Source of the DNA: Fomitopsis serialis
Taxonomy: Eukaryota > Basidiomycota > Agaricomycetes > Polyporales > Fomitopsidaceae
Direction of reading: 5' to 3'
Assembly (NCBI RefSeq): GCF_022376445.1
Contig: NW_025954991.1
Location: 310,001-374,000, forward strand
Length of the DNA: 64,000 bases
Made by a program: the position numbers and the translations under genes. Positions 1 through 11,100 of the stretch are shown one piece after another. How positions within the stretch are numbered: position 1 is the stretch's first letter; each line of letters begins with the position of its first letter. The notes below the pieces were generated by a model. That model searched no databases. It saw only the letters and a program-made list of their open reading frames with translations, and was not told the DNA's origin.

Positions 1-1786
1 CTCGAACCTAGAACACCACTCACCCCCTATCAAGACAACTTGTTGTACATTGTAGGTCAGGTACTGGGACAAAATGACAGAGCTATCAGCCGAAGGACAC
101 GATACCTGACTGTGGACATAATGATACAGGGGCATTGACGTACAATTTTCAAGAATCACGTGTCTAAGCGAAACATCGACACCCGTCGTGTTTCGAATTG
201 GAAGTGTCCTCCACTAGCTGAGCGCGACCATTTGACGCGTCCCTATGCCTTCAGAAAGTACACCGTATGCTTCTAGACAGTCCGCTCAGCATCGGTCAAT
301 GCGACGCGCTTAGAATGAGACAAACTAAAATTACAGCCATGGAACATCACCCACAACCTTTTCCGTGATTGCAAGGGGCCTCGGTGGTGGAAGAAGATAT
401 GGACAACGATTAGCCATGCTTCGCTTCGCCTTCGAACGTGGATGTTTCGTCGTCCCTGGCAAGAGCTCTCAGCATACGAAATTGGAGGAATTCCGAAGAA
501 GAGTCGGACAAAGCGATCCTCAATTCAGCCCATGGCGGCAGGCTGCATTGTTCTAGACACCGAAGTCGGCTGGTAAAAGACCCCGGGACACTTACAATGA
601 TTCATGAAGAATTGCATACCTCGCCCGTTCCGCTATGCAGCGATGGTTCGACCAGCCTCCAGGGTAACTTCTTGTCAGAGGACAAATGCGATAGGGACCC
701 AGACATAGCGCCGACTCGGAGTCTCGGATACGACGGACTGTTTCAGACACCTCCAAGGTATGACACGATGTACTTCCTGCGAATCACGTCGAAGACGAAA
801 GCAAGTTAGTCTCGGGAGTAGTTTGATAGAGGTAAAATCGGTCCTTAGTCGTTCCTTGGATGACGGTCTTTGCATTCATCGTCAGAACGTTGACGGCAAC
901 AGTTATCTCGTGGTATGAGGGTAGACTCTGAACACATAATTGAGTGATCAGTAACAGCAGATCAATGAGTATCGAACGGCAACGATACCTCGACACCAAG
1001 CTGTTCTTATTCTTTAAGTTCCTGGGCCGCACATGTAGTACCAGTTGTAGACTCGACGCTGCGGGCCCGGCGGAACGCGATGAGAGATGAGATCGATGAG
1101 ACTTGACATGTTACATATGGTCGAGGGCTGGGCAGTTTGCGTGACGCGCGTCAGCCAATGCCTATGCCATACACTGGTTGAATGAACAGTAGTGTCATCG
1201 CATACCATAACTTAAGTACTAGCGCCTGACTAGCGCGCAGCGTAGCGGCAGCGGCGCACGCCACATTGTCCCGTTATGGAAGTCCATCACAAGAATTAGA
1301 ATTTGCCCGGTTGGCAGAAGCCTCAAAATGCAGAAGCACTGGGCAATGATTAATGAGGCTCAACGTTGAAACATTCAACCACAAGGCAGTTCCCAGTATT
1401 AGTGTGACGTGTACCTTCGGCGCGCTCACTAACATTCAGTTCACTTCGACGTCGCTCCACCTGCGGATTTGAGAAGGTCACGGGCCGTCCATTCTTCGAC
1501 AATGCATAATGTTGACTCACTCGAACTTGCTAGTTTCCAGGTTCTGATGTCCTCATCGGCAGCTCGATGGTCAGACAGGAATATCCGGAGCGCGCGGAGG
1601 TAGAAAGAATTACCTACTCTGCCCAAGTAGACTAGCTCGGTGATGATTCAGTCTGTCTGCTAAATCATGGTCACATCTCTGTGAGTGATTCAATGCTCAA
1701 GGGTCGGACCGGAGTTCTGGCTGACGCGAATCCAATCCAACATAGTACGACAAGGAATTACTGGAGTAGCACTGCAATCCGCATGG
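1..1786. other. no recognisable gene
   Basis: All six frames hold only short frames without a recognisable domain, and I see no terminal repeats, tRNA boxes or simple repeats. The right end is the promoter of the sesquiterpene synthase. It may hold the 5' side of an older gene too decayed to recognise by eye. Confidence 0.5.
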
Positions 1787-1792
1787 TATAAA
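1787..1792 (+). promoter_or_regulatory. TATA box of the sesquiterpene synthase
   Basis: TATAAA lies 58 bp upstream of the ATG at 1850, a usual distance for a fungal core promoter. The downstream reading frame is the only candidate it could serve. Confidence 0.5.
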
Positions 1793-1849
1793 GAGCCAGT
1801 GGTTCGTCCGAAATTCAAGCTCAATCCTTGATATCCACGGCCTTTGCAC

Positions 1850-3060
1850 ATGGAAGGCTACTGCACGAACACTTCATTCACCCTCCCTGAAACTATGGCC
1901 AATTGGCATATCAATCCTCATTACGATGCAATGAAGGCTGAATCGAATGCCTGGTTAAAGAGCTTCAAGCCCTTCAACGAGAGATCTCAGCTAGCATTCG
2001 AGAAGTGCGATTTCCGTGAGTGTCATTCGTGCGTACCGACGGGTACATCAATATTCAGACAGCTTGGTCTTATAGCACGCCTTGCGGCCCTTGCATATCC
2101 ATGGGCATCACAGGGTGCGCTTCCCTCATTCTTTTTCTCCATTTTACATCGCATACGAGGCAAAACCAGAGCATCTGCGAATAGGCTGCGACCTAATGAA
2201 CGTATTCTTCGTGTTGGATGAATACACCGATGTCGAGAGTGCGGAAGAGGTCCGCGAGGTGGTTGACATCGCGATCAATGCCATGATGAATCCCGACAAA
2301 CCGAGGCCAGAGGGCGAGGTGCTAGTCGGAGAACTCGTACGCCAGTAAGTGCAGTGACATACGGACGTTGCGAGATGTCTAATCAGCAAGTAGGTTCTGG
2401 GCACGGGGAATTCAAGCATGCACAGTGACGGCCCGGAAACACTTCGAAGAAGCATTTACCGACTATCTCAACTCTATCGTTGACCAAGCAGTTGACCGGG
2501 ATAACGACACTTTCCGGACTGTCGAAACCTACTTTGAAACCCAAGAGAGAATATTGGTGCCCGGCCGGCCTATATACCAGCCATTTTCGGCATTGACATA
2601 CCTGACGAAGCCTTCTATCACCCTGCAGTGGTCGGATTATCGTATCTTATAGCTGACATACTCATCCTTGATAATGTAAGCTCGGCCACTGTCGCTGTAT
2701 CTGCATGCATTGACTGCGTCACTATAGGATCTTGCGTCGTACAACAAAGAACAAGCCACCGGAGATGATCGGCAGAACATCCTAACTGTCGTCATGCACC
2801 AGTTTGGATACACCCTCGACGAAGCGTTGGAATGGGTTGCAAACTATCACGAAAGCATCGAAGCACGTTTCTTGGATGGTCTGCAAAGACTGCCATCCTT
2901 TGGTCGAACATCGATCCTCAGCTTCAGGATATATCCGCGCTATCGCGATATGGCCTCGAAGCAGTGATTGTTGGAATTTTGAAAGCGGCAGTACTTTGGT
3001 GATAGAGGACTAGAGATACAGAAAACTCGTCGTGTCCCACTGCTCCCCAAGGCCGTCGAC
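1850..3060 (+). pseudogene. sesquiterpene synthase (basidiomycete type), frame-broken
   Basis: Class I terpene cyclase of the family that converts farnesyl diphosphate to a sesquiterpene scaffold in the cytosol. The start is ATG 1850, and the opening residues (TLPETMANW, INPHYDAMKAESNAW) match the family N-terminus. The aspartate-rich metal motif DEYTD sits in [12 protein letters not shown] near 2215-2230. The NSE metal motif NDLASYNKEQATGDD spans the intron that ends at 2727. Introns lie near 2015-2075, in the 2110-2160 stretch, near 2347-2393 and at about 2675-2727. The frame is lost about 2551, then at about 2907, 2945 and 2978, each time as if one base were missing. The conserved C-terminal stretch (WPRSSDCWNFESG, then YFGDRGLEIQKTRRV) is therefore split over three frames. 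It is either a recent pseudogene or a good gene with sequencing deletions. Confidence 0.85.
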
Positions 3061-3321
3061 GATCATCGTAGCCTTCGCAGACAAGATGTCGTGATTCCTT
3101 GGTTGTTCTCTATTAGTATAGATGTTCACCACTCGATAGAATGCCCCTTTGTCCCGAAATCTAATAGAGGCTACAGTTCCGCTGAGAAGCCCACGAAGTC
3201 GAAGATATATCCGCGGCTAGTGACCTTGAGCTAGAAATGAACTTGTTCGCTGCAAGTTGCTGCAAGTACTGGCTCCCGGCCCTTTGGCGCTTGTCAAGGC
3301 GCCACTCTGGCGAAGGCCACC

Positions 3322-4750
3322 ATGTCCGAGTCGGCCGCTAATAACGGTCTCTCAGTCTGTCTCATCGGCTCCAACGCTCGAGGCCAGCTAGCTACAGGCG
3401 ACACAATGATGCCACATATTCACGCCCTGTCTTTTCACGGATTCTCCCGGACAGCTACCAGACGGCACCACCACAATCACGGACGTCGCCTGCGGCGCGA
3501 ACCATACCCTTGCTCTCCTCCGCGTATGACTCACAGGAATTGTGGGGATGCGGCGACGGGCGCAGGGGACAGCTAGGTCCTCGTACTTGGATGGTGCAGA
3601 GTCTGGGTCCGGCGCGGTAATTCAGGCCACTTGAGATTCGCCTCGAAGGACTGTCGCTGGAGGTGTACGCGCCGCGTTGGTGGCGGCCGCCTGGGAGACA
3701 TCGTACGTCGTTTGTCATGTCCGGAAAGGAGCGACGTGCTCATCTCCATGGGCGCGGACGACTTCGGGAACCTCGGCGCTGGTGGCGTCAAGGGCAAGAC
3801 AACGGTGGGGCGGTCTCTGTACTTCGTACCGCTGCTCGACGCGTTTTCCGACGTTCCTGCGGGGGAAAGTCATGCTGTCTGTACAAGCGTTAGATTCGGG
3901 TCCACATCATGTCGTCGCGGTGGTCAAGCTCACGTCGGAGACGGCTATACACGGAAGCATTGTGGGCTGGGGCCTCTAGGCATGGTCAGCTCAGCTCAGC
4001 GGTGCCCAGTGCAAGTCCGCTTCCTCCGTTCATGCCGCGCCGCACGTTATTTGCCCGGATGAAGCCATCGAAGTCTCGGTCCCGTTACTCAGGTTGCTCT
4101 CGGAAACCAGCACACTGGTTCCTGCATTCGTCAGGCCAACTGTCGGGCATAGGCTCGAATCGAAGTCTCAGCGGGAGCTGCTGGAGACCGTGAGGGATGC
4201 GCACGGTATCGCTTGCACTTGGAACGGGACGTATGTCCTCATCCGGACGGCGCCGTTGACAAGTGGTGGCGACGGGGAGCAACAACCACGGTCAACTTGG
4301 GCGAGGGATGATCGAGCCGAGTGGCAAGCTCGATCGTGTCGAATTTCCCTCCCTCTGCGTCGACCAGGGTCATGAAGATGCGTGTGGAGCGAACATGTCT
4401 TGTGCCTACTTGAGGTGGACCGGGACGGCGCTACGCGAGGGAGGTATGGGGCTGGGGGTGGAACGAACATGGCAATCTCGGAATCGTTCGACGGAGGACG
4501 CCAGTGCTCCTATACGGATGTGGCCGCCGCATGGGCCGACTGGCAAACCGGGCGGTGGGCATCTGGGGAGGCAACGGAACGAGCTGGATTCTCGTCAAGC
4601 GATGAAACATCGGACCTCGGCGACGCGCTCAAATTGCAGGATGCTGGTATGGCCCTTGCAGCGTGTATCGCTCACTGAACGAAGACCCGAGGACACATTC
4701 CGACAACTGCCAATCGTATGTAGTGTGCCGCGTGGAGAGCCGTAATACTA
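3322..4750 (+). pseudogene. decayed copy of the KTI13/ATS1 (RCC1-repeat) gene
   Basis: This is a diverged, broken copy of the intact gene on the minus strand at 36617-37930. The match begins upstream of the ATG, where the stretch with CCTTTGGCGCTTGTCAA and the GCCACC before the ATG are shared, and runs to the last codons near 4610. RCC1-type blade motifs can still be read (GSNARGQLATGD at the start) but alternate between all three frames. I count well over ten one- or two-base indels compared with the intact copy, mostly losses, plus frequent substitutions. That is heavier decay than in the neighbouring frame-broken genes. No continuous product can be made. It lies just downstream of the broken sesquiterpene synthase. 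Confidence 0.85.
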
Positions 4751-5171
4751 AAATGGGTGGCTTTCGTGGCGTTTGCAATCACTTTGAAGTGTGAACTGTC
4801 AATCAATCCGCCACCGTGCGCACAGATTCTCCGGGCCACCTATGCAATGTATGCGTAGATGGTCCGATGTGTCGGTTGTGCAAAACATATGCAGGGGACA
4901 CATTACGCGCCCAACGGACTGCGTCTGCGATGAAAGGTATGACTTTTACTTGTTCCCCGCTATGTTATGGAATTGAATCATCTCCGTAGCTTTGCCATAT
5001 GATCCCATGCTCTTGGTGTGCCGCCCACAAGACGTACAAATAGCCATCAGTTGCTGGCCTTCCCTCAAGCTCAAGCGCACCGAGTCACTATATCTATTGT
5101 CCGCCTGAGAGGTATGTACAATGTACAGAGCCGTGTCACTTTACCTCTGACTGCATCAACAGGACCACAGA
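4751..5171. other. intergenic, junction region of the inserted terpene synthase
   Basis: Similarity to the right-hand KTI13-SWI5 block fades out between about 4650 and 4750. The stretch then leads into the start of the next terpene synthase. I see no flanking target-site duplication or terminal repeat. Confidence 0.4.
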
Positions 5172-6304
5172 ATGACGCACACTTTGCCCGCTATGAACGA
5201 GATTATCTCAGTAAGTGACGAGGTATGGTACGCGTCGCGAGGCCACCTATTGTAGTACTGACGCGATTGCCCGCTAGAATCCTCTGCAAGTCTCGGCGAG
5301 CACGATACCGGCATTGCTTCAAAGATTAGGCATGACTGTGCCCATCATATACTCTCGCAGTCCGTCGTTGGAGGCCCGAGTAGAGGCAGCCACCAAGTCA
5401 TGGCCCTTTGCAGACCGGATCCGTCCGTATGTTGCCAGCGGCATCATCATCGCTGAGACGTGCTATTCGCACCTCACGGGAACCGACGCACAGGTCGCGA
5501 TAGCGCTCTATACCGCCCTGATGGTGACACTTGATGACAGGGCGATCTTCGACGAGTTGGGAGCGCAGGAATTTCCCCGAATGCTGTGTGACGGATCTGC
5601 CCATCGTGATCAAGGGCTGCTCGGAGCGTTGACTAGGGTCCTCGTGGACCTCGGCCAACTGTTTCCTCCCTTCGGCGTGGGCTGTATCGTCTCCTCCACA
5701 CTGCGCTGGTTCACTGGCGAAATGTCAGATGACCCGGGCAAGCGTTTCTTCCTGGAAGCACAATCAAAGAGCTTCGCTGATTACCAGCGATTCATGACGG
5801 GTGTCGCAGAGCCTTATGCTTCGTTCATATGGAGTAAAGAGGATTTTCCGCATGAAACTTCATACATACACATACTTCCGTGAGTACCATACCTCATCCA
5901 TATACACTCCGTTCGTTACTCAGGTTGCATATTGACAGGGAAGCTTGCGTCTACATGATCCACATCAAGTAAGTGCGATCATGAGGTGTACCACTGGTGG
6001 TACTAACGTTGGCTACAGCGACATCTTATCGTTCTACAAGGAAGAACTTGCAGGGGAGACGAACAATTACATACATGCTCGCTCTCGCGCTACGAGCAAA
6101 CTCCCACGCGATGTGCTTTGCCAGTTGATCGACGAGGTCGTAGCCGCAGCCGAACGAGTCCGCGACCACCTTGGTGAAGGCCCTGTCCGAGACGCATGGG
6201 ACAACTTCGAGGCAGGCTACATCCACTATCACATCGGAAACCCTCGATACCGGCTGCAGGAGGTTCTTGGTGCGGGGTTTATGATAGGTAACAGGACGGA
6301 TTGA
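5172..6304 (+). CDS. trichodiene-synthase-like terpene synthase
   Basis: Predicted 318-residue class I terpene cyclase, close in layout to the TRI5-like clade of Agaricomycetes. It would cyclise a prenyl diphosphate, probably farnesyl diphosphate; the product cannot be read from sequence. Exons are 5172-5210, 5278-5879, 5939-5968 and 6019-6304, and the lengths sum to an exact frame. The last intron has a perfect TACTAAC branch site at 6001. Motifs seen are the acidic motif DDRAIFDE (residues 99-106), the NSE metal site NDILSFYKEE (224-233, with N224, S228 and E232) and the C-terminal RY pair at 300-301. It sits between the decayed KTI13 copy and the SWI5 paralogue, ending 108 bp from the latter's stop, tail to tail. 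The right-hand copy of this block has no such gene. No P450 or other tailoring gene is adjacent. Confidence 0.9.
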
Positions 6305-6411
6305 GTGAAGCCTTACGACACGTTCACTAGTACAATTCCACGGCGCACTACCAAGGTCAAATACATGGCATCGGTACGTACACTCTCGAGAAGGACGGTC
6401 GGAGAGTCACG

Positions 6412-6915
6412 TCAATCATCCCGAGTCAGTCCGTAGTCGTCGGACTGAGTCGTAGTCTGCCGATTAGCAATCTGAGCCAGCTATGCAGACAAGTATGAGC
6501 ATTCATCCAACACACGGATCTGAGAGTCAACGTACTCTGTCCATCAATATCTGTGGATTTGAGATGTTAGAGTGGATATATGCGCCATTGCGAGACGGTC
6601 GTCTCACCTGAGCGTCGTCTTTTGCCACATGGTGCCAAAGCTCAATTATTTTCCGCCAGACTGCATTTAAAGCATCTTCGCGCTCCCTATGACCGACGTC
6701 GCTCCTCAGTGAGTGTCGGATGTTGTGAGGAGGACTACGTGCGCATACCGTAACTTGCGTTTGAGTTCGTCCACCTTCGCTTGCAGCGCGGCTGTGCGTT
6801 CTTGTTGTTCCTGGTACGTGTAAGCCAGTCTAATGGTCAGCTAGGGCACTGATGCTCGTCTGGATAGCTCGGCTGCTGGAATGGACCATACCTTCGTGCA
6901 CGTTGCGCTATGCAT
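6412..6915 (-). CDS. diverged SWI5-like paralogue
   Basis: Inverted duplicate of the SWI5 gene at 35556-36060. All five exons persist: 6892-6915, 6749-6810, 6608-6686, 6536-6550 (a 15-bp microexon) and 6412-6480. Every splice site is GT-AG, and the frame is open from ATG to TGA (82 residues, one codon shorter in exon 3). The N-terminal coiled coil (EQQERTAALQAKVDEL) and the C-terminus (DYGLTRDD) are well kept. The family's most conserved stretch, HIKLLHRYN in the other copy, is replaced here by KIIELWHHV. Either the gene has a changed role or it is losing function without yet losing its frame. A role in strand-exchange mediation is therefore doubtful. Upstream sequence is also shared between copies to about 7260. 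Confidence 0.75.
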
Positions 6916-7259
6916 TGAGGGCGATGATCACGGTAGTGCAGGTGGTGGTAAGGTGCAGTGAAGTACGATCGCGGTGCTTAGGCCCTGTAGAATACAAGGA
7001 TGCTACGCTGCCGTGCACGTGGACGTACTTACGAGAAATTGACAGGCTGGGGACGGATCTGGACGGGTGCTATGATAGGGCCTTCTTCGCCTTGACTGAT
7101 TTGATTGGTTTCGTTCGAACGCTCATTCCTGTCGTGTCATTCTTGACACCCGTTGAGCTATAGCTAAGAATGTCCGAGGCGTTCCTGCCAAAAGGTACAC
7201 ACGATGGCAATCTGCTCGAAACCCAACTCGCAAACGGGATCGGCAGATGTGACAGCGAA

Positions 7260-8127
7260 CGTTGAATGCGTACTGTGTGAGGACTTCAAGTTCGATAACG
7301 AGTACTATTGACCTGCCATAACAGGCAACGGAATTTCCTTTTCTATAGGCGACGTTCGATCGACGCTGCTCATACAGACTTCTTTCGATCTGGAATGATC
7401 ATATCCGTTTGCCCGTCGCGCAATATGTTGTGCCTAGCTTTGTAGCTGGTTCCAGCTGGTTCCTCGCCTCGAGCCCAACTCGAGCCTGGGTTTTCTGTGA
7501 GCGAGAAGACAGGATGATGGGACAATCGGTCCGACACGTGCGCTGTGTTGCAGGCGCTCCGAACTGAGGCGCTTAGCGCGATGACGAACAGCCGGCGCGG
7601 GATCCGGGAGGGCAGCGACTGGGAGGAAGGTGCCCGGGGTGCGGCGGGCTATAATGTCGGCAACATGCTTTCACAGACACGACAGCTTGTGTGATTGACC
7701 GCACCGCCCTTTCCTGGCAGGTTGCATCGTGGGTACGCTACGACGAACGCAACAACTGCGACGGTTGGCGGCGGACTCCTGGCCAGATACGACGGGTCTC
7801 CTCGTAGTGCACTCTACTCTCGTGCAAAGGATACCCCCTCACTCACGCTTCTCTCCTCCCGCTCGCGTTTCCGAACCGACTCGTTGCTGTTCTCTCGCGG
7901 GCGTTCTCACCACGGGCGGCACGAGTATCTCCCGGCGCTGCGGTACAGAATTAGATTCGCCACAGGTGCGTTCGTTTTCCATGCCTACCGTGACCGGCGA
8001 GGAGCTAAGGCTTGCTACGGCTGACTCACAGGCTATAAGGTCCTTCGCCGCGAAGACATCTGTGCCAACCTAGCTCAGGACGGTCCCCTTCTCCATCCGT
8101 ACCTAAGCCTCGGTCTCGTGGCGAAGC
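7260..8127. other. intergenic, upstream of the first ABC transporter
   Basis: Similarity to the right-hand duplicated block ends near 7260. The remainder has only short frames without recognisable domains and presumably holds the promoter of the ABC transporter. GCTATAATG at 7649-7657 is AT-rich but too far from the ATG to assign. Confidence 0.4.
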
Positions 8128-11100
8128 ATGGCCGGACGCTGGAGGCTATTCTGGGGGCAGTTCGCCGCCCTCGTGTGGAAGAACTGGATCGTGCTGTCGA
8201 AGCACCCTTGGGTACGTCTTGTTCAGTCATCAGAAGGACCTGCACTCTAGACTCACCCCTCTACAAGCTAAACGTGTTGCGATGCGTGCTGCTTCCTATC
8301 GGTTATGGCGTCTTTCTTGCGGTCGCTCAACTGTTCTTGACCAAGCCCAACAATGTACGTCTCTGCAATGTTTCCTCATCGTTCTTGACCTGAATTGTCT
8401 CGCTAGTATGGACTAGGCACTGCCGTAGCCGTTCCACGCTTGATCGACCAGTATGATGGTTCCATCGCTCTTGTCTGGGCGGACAGCACCGATGGTACGG
8501 GGTCACCGTCTGCCCAGGACATAATGTCGCACATCATGAGTGGATTCAGCTCAAAGCAGTTGAAAAATGTCCGAAAGGTAACCGCCGCAAGCAACATCCC
8601 TGCGACGTGCCCAGAGAACTTCAACGGATTCTCGGAGTGTTACGCTGCAGTCGTATTCAACATCCTACCGGGCAATACTAGCAATGTGGGAGCTTCTACG
8701 AATGCGAGCGCGTTGCAGGCGTTCAACTATACCATCCGGGCGGACAGCGGTCTGTACTACGTCAATGTAGCCAAGCACACGAGCAGCTACGAGGAGCGCG
8801 TCCTCCCCTTGCAATGGGCGATCGACAGCGCCATTGTTGAGCTGACAACAGGCAGAACACCGGAGACACCGATGGAGTGGCCGTTCACACAGGAGTCCAA
8901 CACCGAGCAATACACGGACATCCGGCTGAGCTACATCCGCGGCCTGCGGACCCTGCTCGTGCTCGCCCTGTTCATCTGCTACATCGGCATCGCGTACCAG
9001 CTCCCGGGCGCCTTCATGGGCGAGCGCGCGAACCTGCTCACGAGCCACCTGCAGGCGATGGGGCTCATGGACTCTGCGCGCATCCTCTCCTGGCACGTCA
9101 GCACGTCCCTCGTGTACCTCCCCGCGTGGATCGTGGTCGCGCTGATCTGGCACTACCGCATCTTCACCGCGACGAACGCGGGGCTCGTGCTCGTCGTGCA
9201 CCTCCTCCTCGGCTTCACCCTCGCGAGCTGGTCCTTCTTTGTGTCCGCGCCGTTTGGGAAGAGCCCCCAACTTGCGGCGATCGCGTCGACCGTGCTGGCG
9301 ATCGTGTTTGCGATATTGGCTCTGGTGGACGGGCACGCGACTACGGGCGCGGCGTTCTTCTATACGCTGTTCTTCCCGCCTGGGTTCTATATCTTCGCAA
9401 TTCGGTGCATGTGCGGGTTCGAGCTTCATCTAATAGGGACGAATGTGGTCAAGCCGGACCCTGACAACCAACTTGTCTTGTTACCTCTGATCTTTGCGGC
9501 CATCGTGAGTCAATGTCACTAGTCCATCCTGGGCGTCCGTCTCACGCACACATAGATCGACATATTCCTATGGCCATGGCTCGCCATCCTGCTCGAACGT
9601 CAGCTATACGATGCACGCAATCCCTCTTCGTTCTCCTGGCGCTTCTGGAGGAAGAAGACAGTGGAGCCGGACGAGGGTGTCCAGCAGATGCCTCCGGGCA
9701 TTGCCATTTCCATCAAGAACCTAGGCAAAGACTTCAGGACGTCGATGTTCAAGAAAGGAGGAGGACTGGTTACGGCCGTCGCGGATCTCAGCCTGGAGAT
9801 ACCCAAGACAGGGATCTTCGTGTTGCTCGGGTCGAACGGGTATGTGTCAAGGCGCACCAAGCGGGACGATGGCTGACGTTCGTTGATTCCCAGTGCTGGA
9901 AAGTCGACAACGATGTCAGTCCTCGCAGGACTAATCGGTCGCACGCGCGGCTCTGTGACCTTCGAAGGCGGAACGAAGCGCCCTCCACTGGGACGATCGG
10001 TCTCGTTCCGCAGAAGAACGTGCTGTTCCCTGAGTTGACGTGCTACCAGACCTTGAAAGTGTGGAAGGCCATCAAGCCGCCGATGCGCGACGACGGCGTT
10101 GACGACGAGGACATTGAGCAACTCCTACGGGATTGCGACCTGGGCAAGAAGGTCCATTACAATGCGAATGCGCTGAGCGGTGGTCAGAAGAGGAAGCTGC
10201 AGCTGGCGATTGGGTTGGTTGGAGGGTCTAAGAGTGAGTTGTTTCCGATTCTGGGGCTCAGGTCGTGCTGACTTGTGCATCCTGCAGTCTTGCTGGTCGA
10301 TGAGGTGTGTCACGAAGTTCTGCGCGTCTGGCTGAGGTCTCATCAGATCTGCAGTGCACATCCGGAGTCGACCCTCTGTCGCGTCGCGCTCTCTGGAGGA
10401 CGCTCACATCTGTCCGGCACGAGAGGACGGTCGTGTTTACCACGCATGTGTGTACCGCCTATTCACTATCGCCCGCCACCTCGCTAAACAACGCCGTCTC
10501 AGTTCCTGGATGAAGCGGACCTACTTGCAGATACTATCGCCGTCCTCGCTGCTCCTGGGAAGCTTGTTGCCCAGGGTACTCCGGTAGCCTTGAAGTCGCA
10601 TTATGGCCAAGGCTATACAGTGCAAGTCACCTTCAATGCTTCTGCAGACACGCAGGAGAAGCCGTCCGCAGATCCATCGGAGCTACTCGAACGCATACGG
10701 CCTCTCGTCCCAGATGCTTATGTTACGTCTGCAGCTCCTGGAGAAGCCGCGTATCATCTCAACGCAAAGGACCCTGGCACGGTGCACAAGGTGCTCGAGG
10801 TGATGGAGGTAGGACGTGAGGCCGGGAAGCTGAGCTCTTACTCAGTGCTCAGCACGTCCATAGAGGATATCTTCCTGGGGCTCATGCATGCCAACAACGA
10901 CGGAAAGCCAGAGACGTCGGACCGTTCGTCGTCGGTTTCGCCCTCGCCAGTTCTGGGAGAGAACGACAAGGTCGAGAAGACGACGGGGTCAGCTTTGCTG
11001 CCCGTGCTCTCGCACGGGTCCGCTCCTGTGCTGGAGCTGACTACTGGCAGGAAGAGAATGCCTCTTAGTCAGGCCCTCACTATCTTCCATAAGCGCGTTA

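Noticed and set aside
8407..9504. Long open frame on the minus strand (8665-9429) opposite ABC exon 3
   Set aside because: It is the GC-rich antisense shadow of the membrane domain: charged low-complexity translation, no domain, and no promoter or start context.
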